The notes below the pieces were generated by a model. It did no database searches and was not told where the DNA came from. It saw only the letters and a list, made by a program, of their open reading frames with translations. Of a stretch of DNA of 64,000 nt, positions 33,897 to 43,662 are shown piece by piece (positions within the stretch are counted from its first letter, which is position 1; the number at the start of each line of letters is the position of its first letter). The DNA comes from an uncultured Saprospiraceae bacterium. GTDB lineage: Bacteria > Bacteroidota > Bacteroidia > Chitinophagales > Saprospiraceae. The DNA is taken from positions 124,001-188,000 of the forward strand of contig CALIAU010000001.1 in NCBI GenBank assembly GCA_938045585.1, written 5' to 3'. Both the position numbers and the translations under genes were made by a program.

Positions 33897-34616
33897 TTAC
33901 TGGGAAACGATATTTAAGGATTGAATAGCTGTGTTAGAAGCGTGTTGTTCAGCCGCTTTTTTATTAAAGTCTTCAGCTGTTGAAATTTCTTTTCCGTCTA
34001 CAAGCACAGCCACTTGGAATCTATCACGTTTATCGAATTTGTATTTTTTCAGTAATTTGAAGTTCACTTCTTTGTCATTTTTTTGGCACCACTCTAATAG
34101 ACGACTCTTATAATTATCATCTTTATTTTCTAATTCATGAATGTCTAAATACTTCATTAAAATATTAGAAATAAAATAGTCGCGTGTGCGTGCATAACCT
34201 AACTCTAAATATAAAGCGCCCACTAAGGCCTCTAGAGCGTTACCTAACATAGAATGACTCATCTTTCCGCTCATGTATTTAGCGAGAACAATATCCAGTC
34301 CCATTTTATCAGCTATAGAATTGAGGGTATGTCGTTTTACAATCTTAGATCGCATCTTGGTTAAGAAGCCCTCGTTTTGATTTGGATACTTTTTATATAG
34401 ATATTCGGCTACTATGGTAGAGAGGATAGAATCACCTAGGTATTCCAGACGTTCATTGTTTCCTTTATTCATCTCGTTGTCAATGTTATTCATTGACTTG
34501 TGATAAAAGGCCTTTTTGAAAAGTTTTAGATTAGACGGCGTAAACCCTAATATGGAATTAAGGCTACGTGCTAGATCCTTTTCAGGACTGAAATAGTAGT
34601 TGTATATTTTTTTCAC
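33897..34616 (-). CDS. rnc: ribonuclease III
   Basis: A 239-residue double-strand-specific endoribonuclease for rRNA and mRNA processing. The signature N-E-R-L-E-Y-L-G-D-S (about 54-63) holds the metal ligands, and a second conserved acidic run is A-L-E-A-L-V-G-A-L-Y (about 128-137). A dsRNA-binding domain follows (about 165-235). acpP-fabF-rnc is a classic gene order in bacteria and is kept here. Confidence 0.95.
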   Translation of the reverse strand: MKKIYNYYFSPEKDLARSLNSILGFTPSNLKLFKKAFYHKSMNNIDNEMNKGNNERLEYLGDSILSTIVAEYLYKKYPNQNEGFLTKMRSKIVKRHTLNSIADKMGLDIVLAKYMSGKMSHSMLGNALEALVGALYLELGYARTRDYFISNILMKYLDIHELENKDDNYKSRLLEWCQKNDKEVNFKLLKKYKFDKRDRFQVAVLVDGKEISTAEDFNKKAAEQHASNTAIQSLNIVSQ

Positions 34617-34628
34617 TTAAAGTTACAC

Positions 34629-35879
34629 TCAGCTAATAAACCGTTTAAAAATTACAGTTGTATTATGTCCCCCGAAACCGAATGTATTGCTAGCAACGTA
34701 ATTAATTTTACGTTCCTGCGCTGTATTAAAGGTAAAATTTAATTTGTTATCAATCGCCTCATCATCAGTAAAATGATTAATTGTTGGCGGAATTGCGTTT
34801 TCTTGGACCGCTACCAAGCCCGCAATTGCCTCTACAGCCCCAGCAGCACCTAATAAATGGCCTGTCATAGATTTAGTAGAGCTTATATTTAATTTATAGG
34901 CATGATCTCCAAAAACGCGTTTTATTGCTGTTTGCTCCGCGATATCTCCTAAAGGAGTAGAGGTGCCATGCACATTTATATAATCTATCTTATCTGGAGA
35001 TATCTTAGCATCTTTTAGTGCAGCCTCCATAACATTTTTTGCTCCTAGACCTTCTGGATGCGGTGCTGTAATATGATGTGCATCTGCCGTCATTCCTACT
35101 CCAACTATCTCTGCATAAATTTTAGCACCACGTGCTTTTGCATGTTCGTACTCTTCAAGTATAAGTCCTCCTGCACCCTCACCTAAAACAAAACCATCGC
35201 GTTCTGCATCAAAGGGTCTAGAAGCCGTAAGTGGATCATCGTTTCTTTCAGATAGAGCTTTCATGGAAGAGAAGCCTCCTATGCCCGCTTTTGTAATTGC
35301 CGCTTCACTACCTCCACAAATGATAATCTTCGCACGACCAAGACGTATGTAATCCGTTGCATTGATAATGGCATGCGAAGCAGAGGCACAGGCTGATACA
35401 GTTGCATAGTTTAATCCCCTGAAACCAAATTTCATAGAGATATGCCCTGGGGCAATATCCGCTATCAGTTTAGGTATTAAAAAAGGAGAATATCTAGGCG
35501 TATCGCTTGTACTTGTTGCTGCAGCAGCTACTTCATTTTCAATGGTAAGGAATCCACCTATCCCACTTCCCCAGATGACTCCAGAAGTATCTAGGTCGAT
35601 ACTATCTAAATCAAGACCACTGTCCTGCATCGCTTCTTCTGCAACCACTAAAGCATATTGAGAAAATGGATCTAATCTTCTTGCTTCTCGCTTATGCATA
35701 AATTCTTCCACTTGGAAATCTTTAAGCTCACAGGCAAATCGTGTTTTAAAATGCGAGGCATCAAACTTTGTTATAGGTCCAGCTCCACTTTTCCCTTTGA
35801 GTAAGTTCTCACTATATGCAGCATAGGTGTTCCCAATGGGAGTAAGTGCACCAATACCGGTTACTACAACTCTATTCAT
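34629..35879 (-). CDS. fabF: 3-oxoacyl-ACP synthase II
   Basis: A 416-residue condensing enzyme of fatty acid elongation. Catalytic residues: Cys in V-S-A-C-A-S-A-S (about 162), His in H-G-T-S-T-P-L-G-D (about 302) and His in G-H-L-L-G-A-A-G (about 339). It lies between acpP (98-base gap with a terminator-like hairpin) and rnc (12-base gap). Confidence 0.97.
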   Translation of the reverse strand: MNRVVVTGIGALTPIGNTYAAYSENLLKGKSGAGPITKFDASHFKTRFACELKDFQVEEFMHKREARRLDPFSQYALVVAEEAMQDSGLDLDSIDLDTSGVIWGSGIGGFLTIENEVAAAATSTSDTPRYSPFLIPKLIADIAPGHISMKFGFRGLNYATVSACASASHAIINATDYIRLGRAKIIICGGSEAAITKAGIGGFSSMKALSERNDDPLTASRPFDAERDGFVLGEGAGGLILEEYEHAKARGAKIYAEIVGVGMTADAHHITAPHPEGLGAKNVMEAALKDAKISPDKIDYINVHGTSTPLGDIAEQTAIKRVFGDHAYKLNISSTKSMTGHLLGAAGAVEAIAGLVAVQENAIPPTINHFTDDEAIDNKLNFTFNTAQERKINYVASNTFGFGGHNTTVIFKRFIS

Positions 35880-35910
35880 AAAGTAAATTTATCCTTTTAA
35901 TAAAGGTACA

Positions 35911-35949
35911 AAGAAAAAAAATCCACAAACCCGTACAGGCTTGTGGATT
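35911..35949 (-). terminator. terminator/attenuator between acpP and fabF
   Basis: On the minus strand AATCCACAA and TTGTGGATT (35949-35941 and 35928-35920) form a 9-bp stem followed by a run of Ts. It stands after acpP and before fabF, so it would end part of the acpP message and lower fabF expression relative to the abundant carrier protein. Confidence 0.65.
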
Positions 35950-35977
35950 TACAAATATCGTTAAAGATGTAATTATC

Positions 35978-36214
35978 TTATTTACCTTGACTTTCTAGGT
36001 ATGTAACAGCCTGACCAACAGTTAAGATAGTTTCAGCTTGTTCATCCGGAATAGAAATATCAAATTCTTTTTCAAATTCCATAATCAACTCAACGGTATC
36101 CAATGAGTCTGCTCCAAGATCATTTGTGAAGCTAGCTTCATTCGTTACTTCTGACTCGTCCACTCCTAGCTTGTCGATAATGATTTGTTTTACTTTTTCA
36201 GCAATGCTTGACAT
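35978..36214 (-). CDS. acpP: acyl carrier protein
   Basis: A 78-residue acyl carrier protein. The phosphopantetheine is attached at S37 in [11 protein letters not shown]. The ATG at 36214 (M-S-S-I-A-E-K-V) gives the normal size; an upstream in-frame ATG at 36280 would add 22 residues unlike any ACP and is rejected. It is strongly acidic and helical. Transcribed ahead of fabF and rnc, with a hairpin-terminator in between. Confidence 0.96.
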   Translation of the reverse strand: MSSIAEKVKQIIIDKLGVDESEVTNEASFTNDLGADSLDTVELIMEFEKEFDISIPDEQAETILTVGQAVTYLESQGK

Positions 36215-36461
36215 AATAAATAGTTTGTTTAAAGTGCCGCAAATTAACCTAATAGGCAGCGATAAACCAAAAAAATACACACTTTTTTGGTATTGTTAAA
36301 AATATAGGAATCATCGTTTCACATCTATTAAAACATATTATTGCAAAATAATTCACTCATTCCCTTTATTTTTCCGAGAATTGCAGTTCCAACCCTTCAT
36401 GAGGCCTTTTTTTTAGCCTCATTAATAATTAATTTAACGCAAAGTTTAAAATTCAAATATT

Positions 36462-37904
36462 TTGAAGAAATTAAAGATAGATAACTCCCAAAAGACGAAA
36501 ATTGTAGCGACTATAGGACCAGCGAGCAGTAGTTATGAAACCCTCCTAAGACTTGTAAAAGCAGGAGTGGATGTCTTTAGGCTCAACTTTTCACATGGTG
36601 CACATAAGGATCACAAAGATGTAATAGATAGGATAATAAAAATTAACCAGGAGTATGATATTCATATTGGAATTCTTGCCGATCTGCAAGGTCCAAAGCT
36701 TAGAGTCGGTAAAATCGAGAACAACGCCTTAAATCTTAAAAAGAATGATGTCATTCATCTTGTGAATAAAAAGTGCATCGGGACTATGAAGAAAATTTAC
36801 ATGAGCTACGAAAGAATGGCTAAGGATGTAAAAGTGGGTGAACGTGTATTAGTAGATGATGGTAAAATTGTGCTCGAAGTTGTAAAAACAGATAGACGAT
36901 CCAAGGTGTCCCTAAAGGTAATCCATGGTGGAATACTCTCTTCTAACAAAGGAGTAAATCTGCCAGATACCGAGATAAAGCTACCTGCCATGACACCTAA
37001 GGATATAAAGGACCTTAATTTTATTCTCAAGCAACCGGTAAATTGGATTGCCTTATCTTTTGTTCAAACAGCCGAAGATATTTTAGATCTCAAGAGAAGA
37101 ATAAGAAGAAAAAAACATCTGGCTAAAGTGATTGCAAAGGTTGAAAAGCCGCTAGCAATTGTGAATAGAAAGGAAATTATTGATGCTACTGATGCCATCA
37201 TGATTGCAAGAGGAGATTTGGGAGTGGAGATGCCTATGGAAAAACTTCCAGCGATTCAGAAAGACATTATTAAGCGATGTATCCAAAAGTCTAAACCTGT
37301 CATTGTAGCAACGCAGATGATGGAAAGTATGATAAATAATCCAAGTCCTACAAGAGCGGAAATAACAGATGTAGCAAACGCCGTTCTGGATGGTACAGAT
37401 GCTGTTATGTTGAGTGGCGAAACTGCAGTTGGGAAGCATCCTGTAAAAGTGGTGGAGGCGATGAATAAGATCATCTTTGAAGCAGAAAAACATTATGAAC
37501 TGCAAAGTAAACGCCCTAAACCAAACCGTAAATCAGACACGTATTTTTCTGATACAGTCTGTATAGGTGCGGCAAAACTAGCTGAAGATATAAGAGCAAA
37601 AGCTATCATAGGAATTACAGTCTCAGGTTACACAGCCTTTAAAGTGAGTAGCTATAGGCCCAAAAATCACATTTATATCTTCTCACATGTTAAAACTATG
37701 TTGGCGACTATGAATCTAATATGGGGTGTCCGTTGTTTTCATTACGACAAGTTTTCCACTACAGATGAAACAATTTCTGACTTTTCTGAAATTTTAAAAT
37801 CGAAAAAACTGTTGAAAAAGGGCGATGTGGTGGTAAATACAGCTAGTATGCCTATTCAGAAGAGGTTTAGAACCAATACCATGAAGATTACGATAATAGA
37901 GTAA
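36462..37904 (+). CDS. pyk: pyruvate kinase
   Basis: A 480-residue glycolytic enzyme making ATP and pyruvate from phosphoenolpyruvate. Motifs: A-T-I-G-P-A near 17-22, N-F-S-H-G (about 45), the catalytic-lysine region V-I-A-K-V-E-K (about 227-233) and M-I-A-R-G-D-L-G-V-E (about 247-256). The C-terminal domain (from about 350) is present. The start is TTG, immediately matching the family's K-K-L-K-I-D opening. It lies divergent to acpP. Confidence 0.95.
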   Translation: MKKLKIDNSQKTKIVATIGPASSSYETLLRLVKAGVDVFRLNFSHGAHKDHKDVIDRIIKINQEYDIHIGILADLQGPKLRVGKIENNALNLKKNDVIHLVNKKCIGTMKKIYMSYERMAKDVKVGERVLVDDGKIVLEVVKTDRRSKVSLKVIHGGILSSNKGVNLPDTEIKLPAMTPKDIKDLNFILKQPVNWIALSFVQTAEDILDLKRRIRRKKHLAKVIAKVEKPLAIVNRKEIIDATDAIMIARGDLGVEMPMEKLPAIQKDIIKRCIQKSKPVIVATQMMESMINNPSPTRAEITDVANAVLDGTDAVMLSGETAVGKHPVKVVEAMNKIIFEAEKHYELQSKRPKPNRKSDTYFSDTVCIGAAKLAEDIRAKAIIGITVSGYTAFKVSSYRPKNHIYIFSHVKTMLATMNLIWGVRCFHYDKFSTTDETISDFSEILKSKKLLKKGDVVVNTASMPIQKRFRTNTMKITIIE

Positions 37905-37964
37905 TCTGTGTTTGGCAATCAATTTCCCATCTATTTCGTTTATTTTTACAGCTTGTAAACACAT

Positions 37965-39458
37965 ATGAGAAATTTATTTATTGGCCTATTATCTATTCTA
38001 TTCATATCTACTGCAGCCCAGGGACAGCCAGGATTGTATACAGAGATGGATATAGCTACTCAAACAGAATTTATTGAAGCAATTTCAATGAAGATGAGTG
38101 GCAAGTTTGAGAAGGAAATAGAATTGCTAGAAAAGATCCTAGTAGCGCAATCAAATAATGATGTCATATACTATGAATTAGCTATCGCATATTGGAACTT
38201 AGAAAAGCTGGACCTAGCTGCCAAGAATATAGAAAAGGCGCTCAAATTTAATTCTAGTCAAATTTCTTATTGGCAATTGAAAGCGGACATTGAAGAAGAT
38301 AGTGAGAACTTTGAACAAAGATCTGCTAGCTTAGAAAAACTGATTACACTAGATCCAGGCAATAGAGAACATTACAAGAAATTATTTGACAATACAGTAT
38401 ACCTCCAAGATGCAGAAAAGGCTTTACGTGTACTTGAACGTGAAGAGAAAAATTTTGGCTTTAATAAGGATCTTGCGAATAGACGGATCGAAATTCTTAA
38501 GCTAACTCGTGATGTATATGGTATTGAAGAAACCTTAGTAGCTTTAAGTGACTCCGAGCCAAATAATATAGAATATCTTTTACGTGTTGCCTCATTCTAT
38601 AAAAAGGCTGATGATAAAAAAGCAGCAGATACATATTATGCTCGCGTTCTAGTTCTGGATCCAGATAATCCTGTCGCAAATCTTGCAAATGTAGGCGGCG
38701 ATATTGAAAAGATTGATGAGAGTTCTTACTTCCGAGCAATCAAACCTCTTATTGAAAATGAGAATATTGATCTTGATGTTAAAATAAAAGAGCTGATTCC
38801 TTATATAGCAAAAATGCCTCTGGATAAAAACGATAACTATAATGTTTCCCTATTCGAAATATTAAGTTCTCTGAAGAATTTATATCCGCAAGATGCCAAA
38901 GTATATTCCATCCTAGGAGATTATTACTTTAATTCAAGGCAGCTATTAGAAGCCAAAAAGGAGTACAACACCACGATTGGCCTGCGCGATAATGTATTCC
39001 CAGTATGGGAGCAACTTATGCGTACCTTATATTATACAGAGGACTATGCGCAATTGGCCATAGTGTCTGAGGAGTGTATTGATCTTTTCCCAAATCAATC
39101 TTCTGCGTTTTATTACAGTAGTCTAGCTGCTATCTATGGTAAGAACATAACTGCATTAGCAGACCTAATGGAAGAAGGCATGCTGGTTTCAACAGGTGCG
39201 CCAGATAAGCAACAACAAATTAAATCCTTGGAAGCGCATAAGTTCTTCATGGAAAATAAGGCCGATGCTGCCATAACGAAAGTTGAAGAGATCTATGGGA
39301 AAGATAAACTTACGGATCCTGAAACTCTCAAACTCTTAGGGGATATTATGGAAAGTAAAAAGGAGTTCGATAAGGCAGTCGAATACTGGAATTCTGCATT
39401 TCAAAATGGCTTTTATTCTTCTCAGATCAAAGAGAAAATGGATGTCCTTAAATCTTAA
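37965..39458 (+). CDS. exported tetratricopeptide repeat protein
   Basis: A 497-residue protein with a signal peptide (about 1-21, ending A-A-Q-G-Q) and many TPR-like helical pairs, for example F-E-K-E-I-E-L-L-E-K-I-L near 52-63 and L-E-A-K-K-E-Y-N-T-T-I-G near 327. No catalytic motif. It is followed, with a 17-base overlap, by a DUF4292 lipoprotein and then an EnvC-like protein. This TPR-DUF4292-M23 order is recurrent in Bacteroidota as I recall, suggesting an envelope assembly role. Confidence 0.8.
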   Translation: MRNLFIGLLSILFISTAAQGQPGLYTEMDIATQTEFIEAISMKMSGKFEKEIELLEKILVAQSNNDVIYYELAIAYWNLEKLDLAAKNIEKALKFNSSQISYWQLKADIEEDSENFEQRSASLEKLITLDPGNREHYKKLFDNTVYLQDAEKALRVLEREEKNFGFNKDLANRRIEILKLTRDVYGIEETLVALSDSEPNNIEYLLRVASFYKKADDKKAADTYYARVLVLDPDNPVANLANVGGDIEKIDESSYFRAIKPLIENENIDLDVKIKELIPYIAKMPLDKNDNYNVSLFEILSSLKNLYPQDAKVYSILGDYYFNSRQLLEAKKEYNTTIGLRDNVFPVWEQLMRTLYYTEDYAQLAIVSEECIDLFPNQSSAFYYSSLAAIYGKNITALADLMEEGMLVSTGAPDKQQQIKSLEAHKFFMENKADAAITKVEEIYGKDKLTDPETLKLLGDIMESKKEFDKAVEYWNSAFQNGFYSSQIKEKMDVLKS

Positions 39459-40200
39459 GTATGTTACCCTTTCTTTGAGTCTCTGCATTCTACTTGCATG
39501 CAAGAGTAAAAAACTTGCACAAGATGTACGCCTCGAGGAAAACACAGAACAAACAGCATTAGAAATATTACAAAACCATAATGTAGACTATACATGGTTT
39601 TCTGCTAAGGCAAAATTAAAATATTCGGATCCACAAGATTCTGAATCTGGTACTGCCTTCATTCGCATAAAGAAAGATAGTACTATCTGGATGACCCTAA
39701 AAAAATATAGTATCGAAGGATTTCGCTTATCGATGAACCCTGATAGCATAGTAATTCTAGATAGACTAAATAAAACCTATAGCATTTCATACTGGGATGA
39801 TATGTCACTTAGATATGATACAGATTTAAATTATGAACGCTTACAGAATTGGTTAGTAGGCAATGTAACCCTTCCAGCAGATTCTACGGACCTTGTCATG
39901 CAGTCTGATAGTGCAGCCTTTGTTTTCCATTTTTTACAAGACGAACTGACACATACATATCGTGTGCCGCTCTTTTTAAATACGATTTCAGATTATAGTA
40001 TTCAAGACCACAGAGGAAGGAAAGTGAATCTGTATTTCGATGATTGTAGAAAAGAAGATGACTTTTGTTATTTTAGAGAATATTCCATCCCTTTATCTAG
40101 TGAAGAGGAAGTATTTCTTCGATTGGAAATTTCAGAATTAGAAATTGATATACCTAAAAAAACAACGTTTGCAATACCTACGCGATATACGCGCATATAA
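39442..40200 (+). CDS. DUF4292 family lipoprotein
   Basis: About 252 residues. The ATG at 39442 gives a signal peptide with lipobox L-L-A-C-K (Cys near residue 20), so it is an outer-membrane or periplasmic lipoprotein; an ATG 12 codons upstream (39406) adds a charged stretch and looks wrong. The mature part is beta-rich, with I-R-I-K-K-D-S-T-I-W-M and similar strands resembling the LolA/LolB-like half-barrel of DUF4292. It may handle lipids or lipoproteins, an inference from fold. It overlaps the genes on both sides (17 and 56 bases). Confidence 0.8.
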   Translation: MSLNLKYVTLSLSLCILLACKSKKLAQDVRLEENTEQTALEILQNHNVDYTWFSAKAKLKYSDPQDSESGTAFIRIKKDSTIWMTLKKYSIEGFRLSMNPDSIVILDRLNKTYSISYWDDMSLRYDTDLNYERLQNWLVGNVTLPADSTDLVMQSDSAAFVFHFLQDELTHTYRVPLFLNTISDYSIQDHRGRKVNLYFDDCRKEDDFCYFREYSIPLSSEEEVFLRLEISELEIDIPKKTTFAIPTRYTRI

Positions 40201-41323
40201 ATGCACGCTCATTTTCATCTGTATGATGTTTACTGGTATTCTAGCTGCACAGCAATTAGATGCAAAAACAGAATTAGTAAATAACATAACGCAGATAAGC
40301 TCGCTTATTGATTCTAAGAGCAAAGAAGTCGATGCCACTATTAAAAATTATAACTTATTACAATCAAAAATTGATTCACGTAACTCTCTTGTAGGTAACT
40401 TAAGTAAAGAGAAGAAGAGGATGGAATCGACTATAGACTCTTTGACTCAAAAGGCCAAGGATATAAACCTAAAGTTGGGAGACTTAAGAAAAGAATATGG
40501 GAGGATGTTAAAAATGCATTATACACAGTCCTTGATCGAACAGCGATGGGCATACATCTTATCGTCAAGTACCTTGTTAGAAGGATATAAGAAATGGATA
40601 TTTTCTAAGCAGTACAGAGACATGCTGAACAAGCAAAAAGAAGATCTATATGGAAACATGACTGCCTTGGATCAGACTATGGCAATGATGCAAAATAAAA
40701 TTGACCAAAAAGAAAAACTAATTCAAGAACAAACTGCTCAAAAGGGACAGATTCAACAAGAGGAGGAACAGAAGAAGGCGATTGTTGCAGATCTTAAAAG
40801 AAAAGAGTCTGAGGTGCGTATAGCAGCTGAACAAAAACAAAAGCAGAAGAAACAACTCAATAAGGAAATAGAAACAATGATCGTTGCACAAGGGAGTAAT
40901 GTTTCAGTTACGCCAAGTGCCAACTTTAACCCTAATCTGACTAAATCAGCTAAGGGGACTCTTCTGTGGCCAATAGAAAATGCAGTTGTCACAGGGCGAT
41001 ATGGAAAGCACCCTCATCCTTCATTAAAACATGTAGAAGTATTGAATAATGGAATAGACTTAGATGGAGGGCAAAACAAAGATGTACGATTAGTATATGA
41101 TGGAGAAGTAGTGGGTAGGAAAAAATTAGGGGACAAAGGCATTATGATTATTGTAAAACATGGGGATTATTATTCTGTGTATTCTCAAATTGTGATTGCG
41201 AATGTGCGAGCAGGAGATAAGATAAGCCAGGGGACTATTATAGGTTCTGTGCAAGATGAACTACATTTCGAAATATGGCAGGGGAAGGAAAAGTTGAACC
41301 CAATTCATTGGCTAATAAAATAA
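40145..41323 (+). CDS. EnvC-like murein hydrolase activator (degenerate M23 domain)
   Basis: About 392 residues: signal peptide within residues 1-36 (hydrophobic T-L-I-F-I-C-M-M-F, then A-A-Q), a long coiled coil (about 40-245) and a C-terminal LytM/M23 domain (about 280-392). The zinc ligands are mostly lost: the usual H-x-G-x-D reads N-N-G-I-D, the Y-x-H-L reads Y-S-Q-I, and H-L-H-F-E reads E-L-H-F-E. This is the pattern of EnvC/NlpD proteins, which activate amidases instead of cutting peptidoglycan. TTG at 40145 or 40169 is the start; both lie inside the DUF4292 gene. Confidence 0.85.
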   Translation: MIYLKKQRLQYLRDIRAYKCTLIFICMMFTGILAAQQLDAKTELVNNITQISSLIDSKSKEVDATIKNYNLLQSKIDSRNSLVGNLSKEKKRMESTIDSLTQKAKDINLKLGDLRKEYGRMLKMHYTQSLIEQRWAYILSSSTLLEGYKKWIFSKQYRDMLNKQKEDLYGNMTALDQTMAMMQNKIDQKEKLIQEQTAQKGQIQQEEEQKKAIVADLKRKESEVRIAAEQKQKQKKQLNKEIETMIVAQGSNVSVTPSANFNPNLTKSAKGTLLWPIENAVVTGRYGKHPHPSLKHVEVLNNGIDLDGGQNKDVRLVYDGEVVGRKKLGDKGIMIIVKHGDYYSVYSQIVIANVRAGDKISQGTIIGSVQDELHFEIWQGKEKLNPIHWLIK

Positions 41324-41329
41324 GGATAT

Positions 41330-42541
41330 ATGAGTGATAACTGGAAAGTAGGTAAACATAAAGGGCCCTCTATACAGAAGGGTGTTGAAAAAGCTGTAAT
41401 CATTGGCGTAATAAAACGAGAGCAAAAAGAAGAACAGGTTATAGAGTTTTTGGATGAATTGGAATTTCTTGCAAAAACAGCTGGTGCCAAAACCATGAAA
41501 CGGTTTATGCAAAAGCTGGATCATCCAAATAAAAAGACCTTTGTAGGCAAGGGGAAGATGGAAGAAATAGGAGAATACATTGAACAGAATGACATTGCCA
41601 TGGCAATCTTTGATGATGACTTGTCTCCTTCCCAGACGAACGTTCTAGAAAAAGAGTGGACAATTAAAATTATTGATAGGTCCTCTTTGATTCTTGATAT
41701 CTTTGCAAGTAGGGCGCAGACAGCACAATCTCGGACACAGGTAGAATTAGCGCAAATGCAATATTTACTTCCTCGACTACGGGGTTTATGGACACACCTC
41801 GAAAGGCAAAAAGGGGGAATTGGTATGCGTGGCCCGGGTGAGATGGAAATAGAAACAGATAGAAGGATAGTGCGAGATAAGATTGCCTTGTTGAAAAAGA
41901 AGTTGATTAAGATTGATCAACAAAACACAACGCAAAGAAAAAATAGAGGGCAGCAGATACGTGTTTCCTTGGTTGGGTATACCAATGCAGGGAAATCTAC
42001 TTTGATGAATGTCTTAAGTAAGTCTGAGGTCTTTGCTGAAAATAAATTATTTGCAACCTTGGACACTACGGTTAGAAAGGTAGTCTTGGATAGGATGCCT
42101 TTTTTAATGTCGGATACAGTTGGGTTTATTCGTAAGCTACCGCATCATTTAATAGAGAGTTTTAAATCTACCTTGGACGAGGTACGAGAAAGTGACATTC
42201 TATTACATGTTGTCGATATCTCACATGTGGCTTATGAAGACCATATCTCTACCGTTAATAAAACCCTCTTGTCCTTGGAGGTAGGGGAAAAACCAACTCT
42301 CTTAGTATTTAATAAAATGGATGCCTATCGAGAGCGCTATTTTGACAGTTATTTAGACCAAACCGTAAAAGACGAAATATTATCTGAGTTGGCGGAGAAC
42401 TTGAAGAATAATTATAATGCGGATGTTATCTTTATTAGTGCAGCCACAGGGGAAAATATGAATGCACTGAGATCTAGATTAAAAGCCTTAGTGGCAAAAG
42501 AATACGATGTTCGTTATCCATATATTTCAAAACATTGGTAA
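41330..42541 (+). CDS. hflX: ribosome-associated GTPase HflX
   Basis: A 403-residue GTPase that splits and rescues stalled ribosomes. N-terminal nucleotide-binding domain, a coiled linker, then the G domain with G1 G-Y-T-N-A-G-K-S-T (about 213-221), G3 in D-T-V-G-F, and G4 N-K-M-D. The signature G-I-G-M-R-G-P-G-E is present near 165. It is 6 bases after the EnvC-like gene and 26 before the aminopeptidase, so part of a long plus-strand run. Confidence 0.95.
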   Translation: MSDNWKVGKHKGPSIQKGVEKAVIIGVIKREQKEEQVIEFLDELEFLAKTAGAKTMKRFMQKLDHPNKKTFVGKGKMEEIGEYIEQNDIAMAIFDDDLSPSQTNVLEKEWTIKIIDRSSLILDIFASRAQTAQSRTQVELAQMQYLLPRLRGLWTHLERQKGGIGMRGPGEMEIETDRRIVRDKIALLKKKLIKIDQQNTTQRKNRGQQIRVSLVGYTNAGKSTLMNVLSKSEVFAENKLFATLDTTVRKVVLDRMPFLMSDTVGFIRKLPHHLIESFKSTLDEVRESDILLHVVDISHVAYEDHISTVNKTLLSLEVGEKPTLLVFNKMDAYRERYFDSYLDQTVKDEILSELAENLKNNYNADVIFISAATGENMNALRSRLKALVAKEYDVRYPYISKHW

Positions 42542-42567
42542 TTTAAGTCCTAGTTCAAATAACGGAA

Positions 42568-43662
42568 ATGAATCTTGTAGAAAAATACGCAAAGCTCTTA
42601 GTTCATTATAGCCTTGACCTCAAGAAAGGAGAAAAACTCCTAGTTAGGTCAAGTACCTTAGCAGAGCCTTTGGTAAGAGAAGTATTTAGAGAAGCCACTA
42701 AAATTGGGGTTGAAGTAGATGTAGATATCGATTTTAGAGAACGATATAAAATCTTCATGAGTGAAGCGTCCGATGCGCTGCTAAAAAAACCCTCCTATCT
42801 GTATGAGATTGCGGTTAAGAATTTTGATGCGATGCTGACCATTCGGGCACCGTATAACCTTATGGAAAATATTGGAATTGATCAAGAAAAGCTAAAGAAA
42901 AGGAAAGATGCACTACGTCCCATTCAAAGTCATTATAATAAACGCACTTCTGAAGGATCCTTGAAGCGATCTCTATGCCAATGGCCTACCCAAGCATCCG
43001 CTCAAATGGCAAAGATGTCCTTAGAAGATTATCAAAAATTTGTCTTTAATGCCTGTCACTTATATGCAGATGACCCTGCGAAGGAATGGGAAAAGATTAG
43101 AGAGAAACAACAAAAAATTGTGGATCTTCTTAATCAAAAGGATAAGATTCAGTATAAGTCAAATAAAACAGATATTTCATTTTCAGTAAAAGATAGAATC
43201 TGGATAAACTCTGACGGAAGAAATAATATGCCCTCGGGCGAAGTGTTTACGGGTCCCATTGAAACCAGTGTAAACGGCGTAGTCCATTTTGATTACCCAT
43301 CGGTATTTATGGGCCATCCAGTAGAGGGTATTACGCTCTGGGTAGAAAAGGGCATCGTGCAAAAATGGGAAGCGAAGAAGGGCTCTGAATTGTTAGATAG
43401 AATTATGCAGATTGAGGGAGCCAGAATGTTTGGTGAGGTGGCTATAGGAACAAATTACAATATTCAAGAACCTACAGGGAATATTCTTTTCGATGAAAAG
43501 ATTGGGGGAACAATCCATATGGCATTAGGCCAATCGTATTTTAATACGGGTGGACGCAACGAATCGTCTATTCATTGGGATATGATATCAAGTATGCGCC
43601 AGGGTCAAATTTATGCGGACGGTGAAATGATTTATGAGAATGGACAGTTTCTACAAGTCTAA
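42568..43662 (+). CDS. M29 family aminopeptidase
   Basis: A 364-residue metal-dependent cytoplasmic aminopeptidase. Features of the M29 (AmpS/aminopeptidase T) family: Y-A-K-L-L-V near the start, I-N-S-D-G-R-N-N-M-P-S-G-E-V-F-T-G-P (about 211-228) with the metal-binding glutamate, and H-M-A-L-G-Q-S-Y and S-S-I-H-W-D-M near the end. It is slightly shorter than Thermus aminopeptidase T. The last 4 bases overlap the end of the convergent M16 peptidase. Confidence 0.9.
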   Translation: MNLVEKYAKLLVHYSLDLKKGEKLLVRSSTLAEPLVREVFREATKIGVEVDVDIDFRERYKIFMSEASDALLKKPSYLYEIAVKNFDAMLTIRAPYNLMENIGIDQEKLKKRKDALRPIQSHYNKRTSEGSLKRSLCQWPTQASAQMAKMSLEDYQKFVFNACHLYADDPAKEWEKIREKQQKIVDLLNQKDKIQYKSNKTDISFSVKDRIWINSDGRNNMPSGEVFTGPIETSVNGVVHFDYPSVFMGHPVEGITLWVEKGIVQKWEAKKGSELLDRIMQIEGARMFGEVAIGTNYNIQEPTGNILFDEKIGGTIHMALGQSYFNTGGRNESSIHWDMISSMRQGQIYADGEMIYENGQFLQV

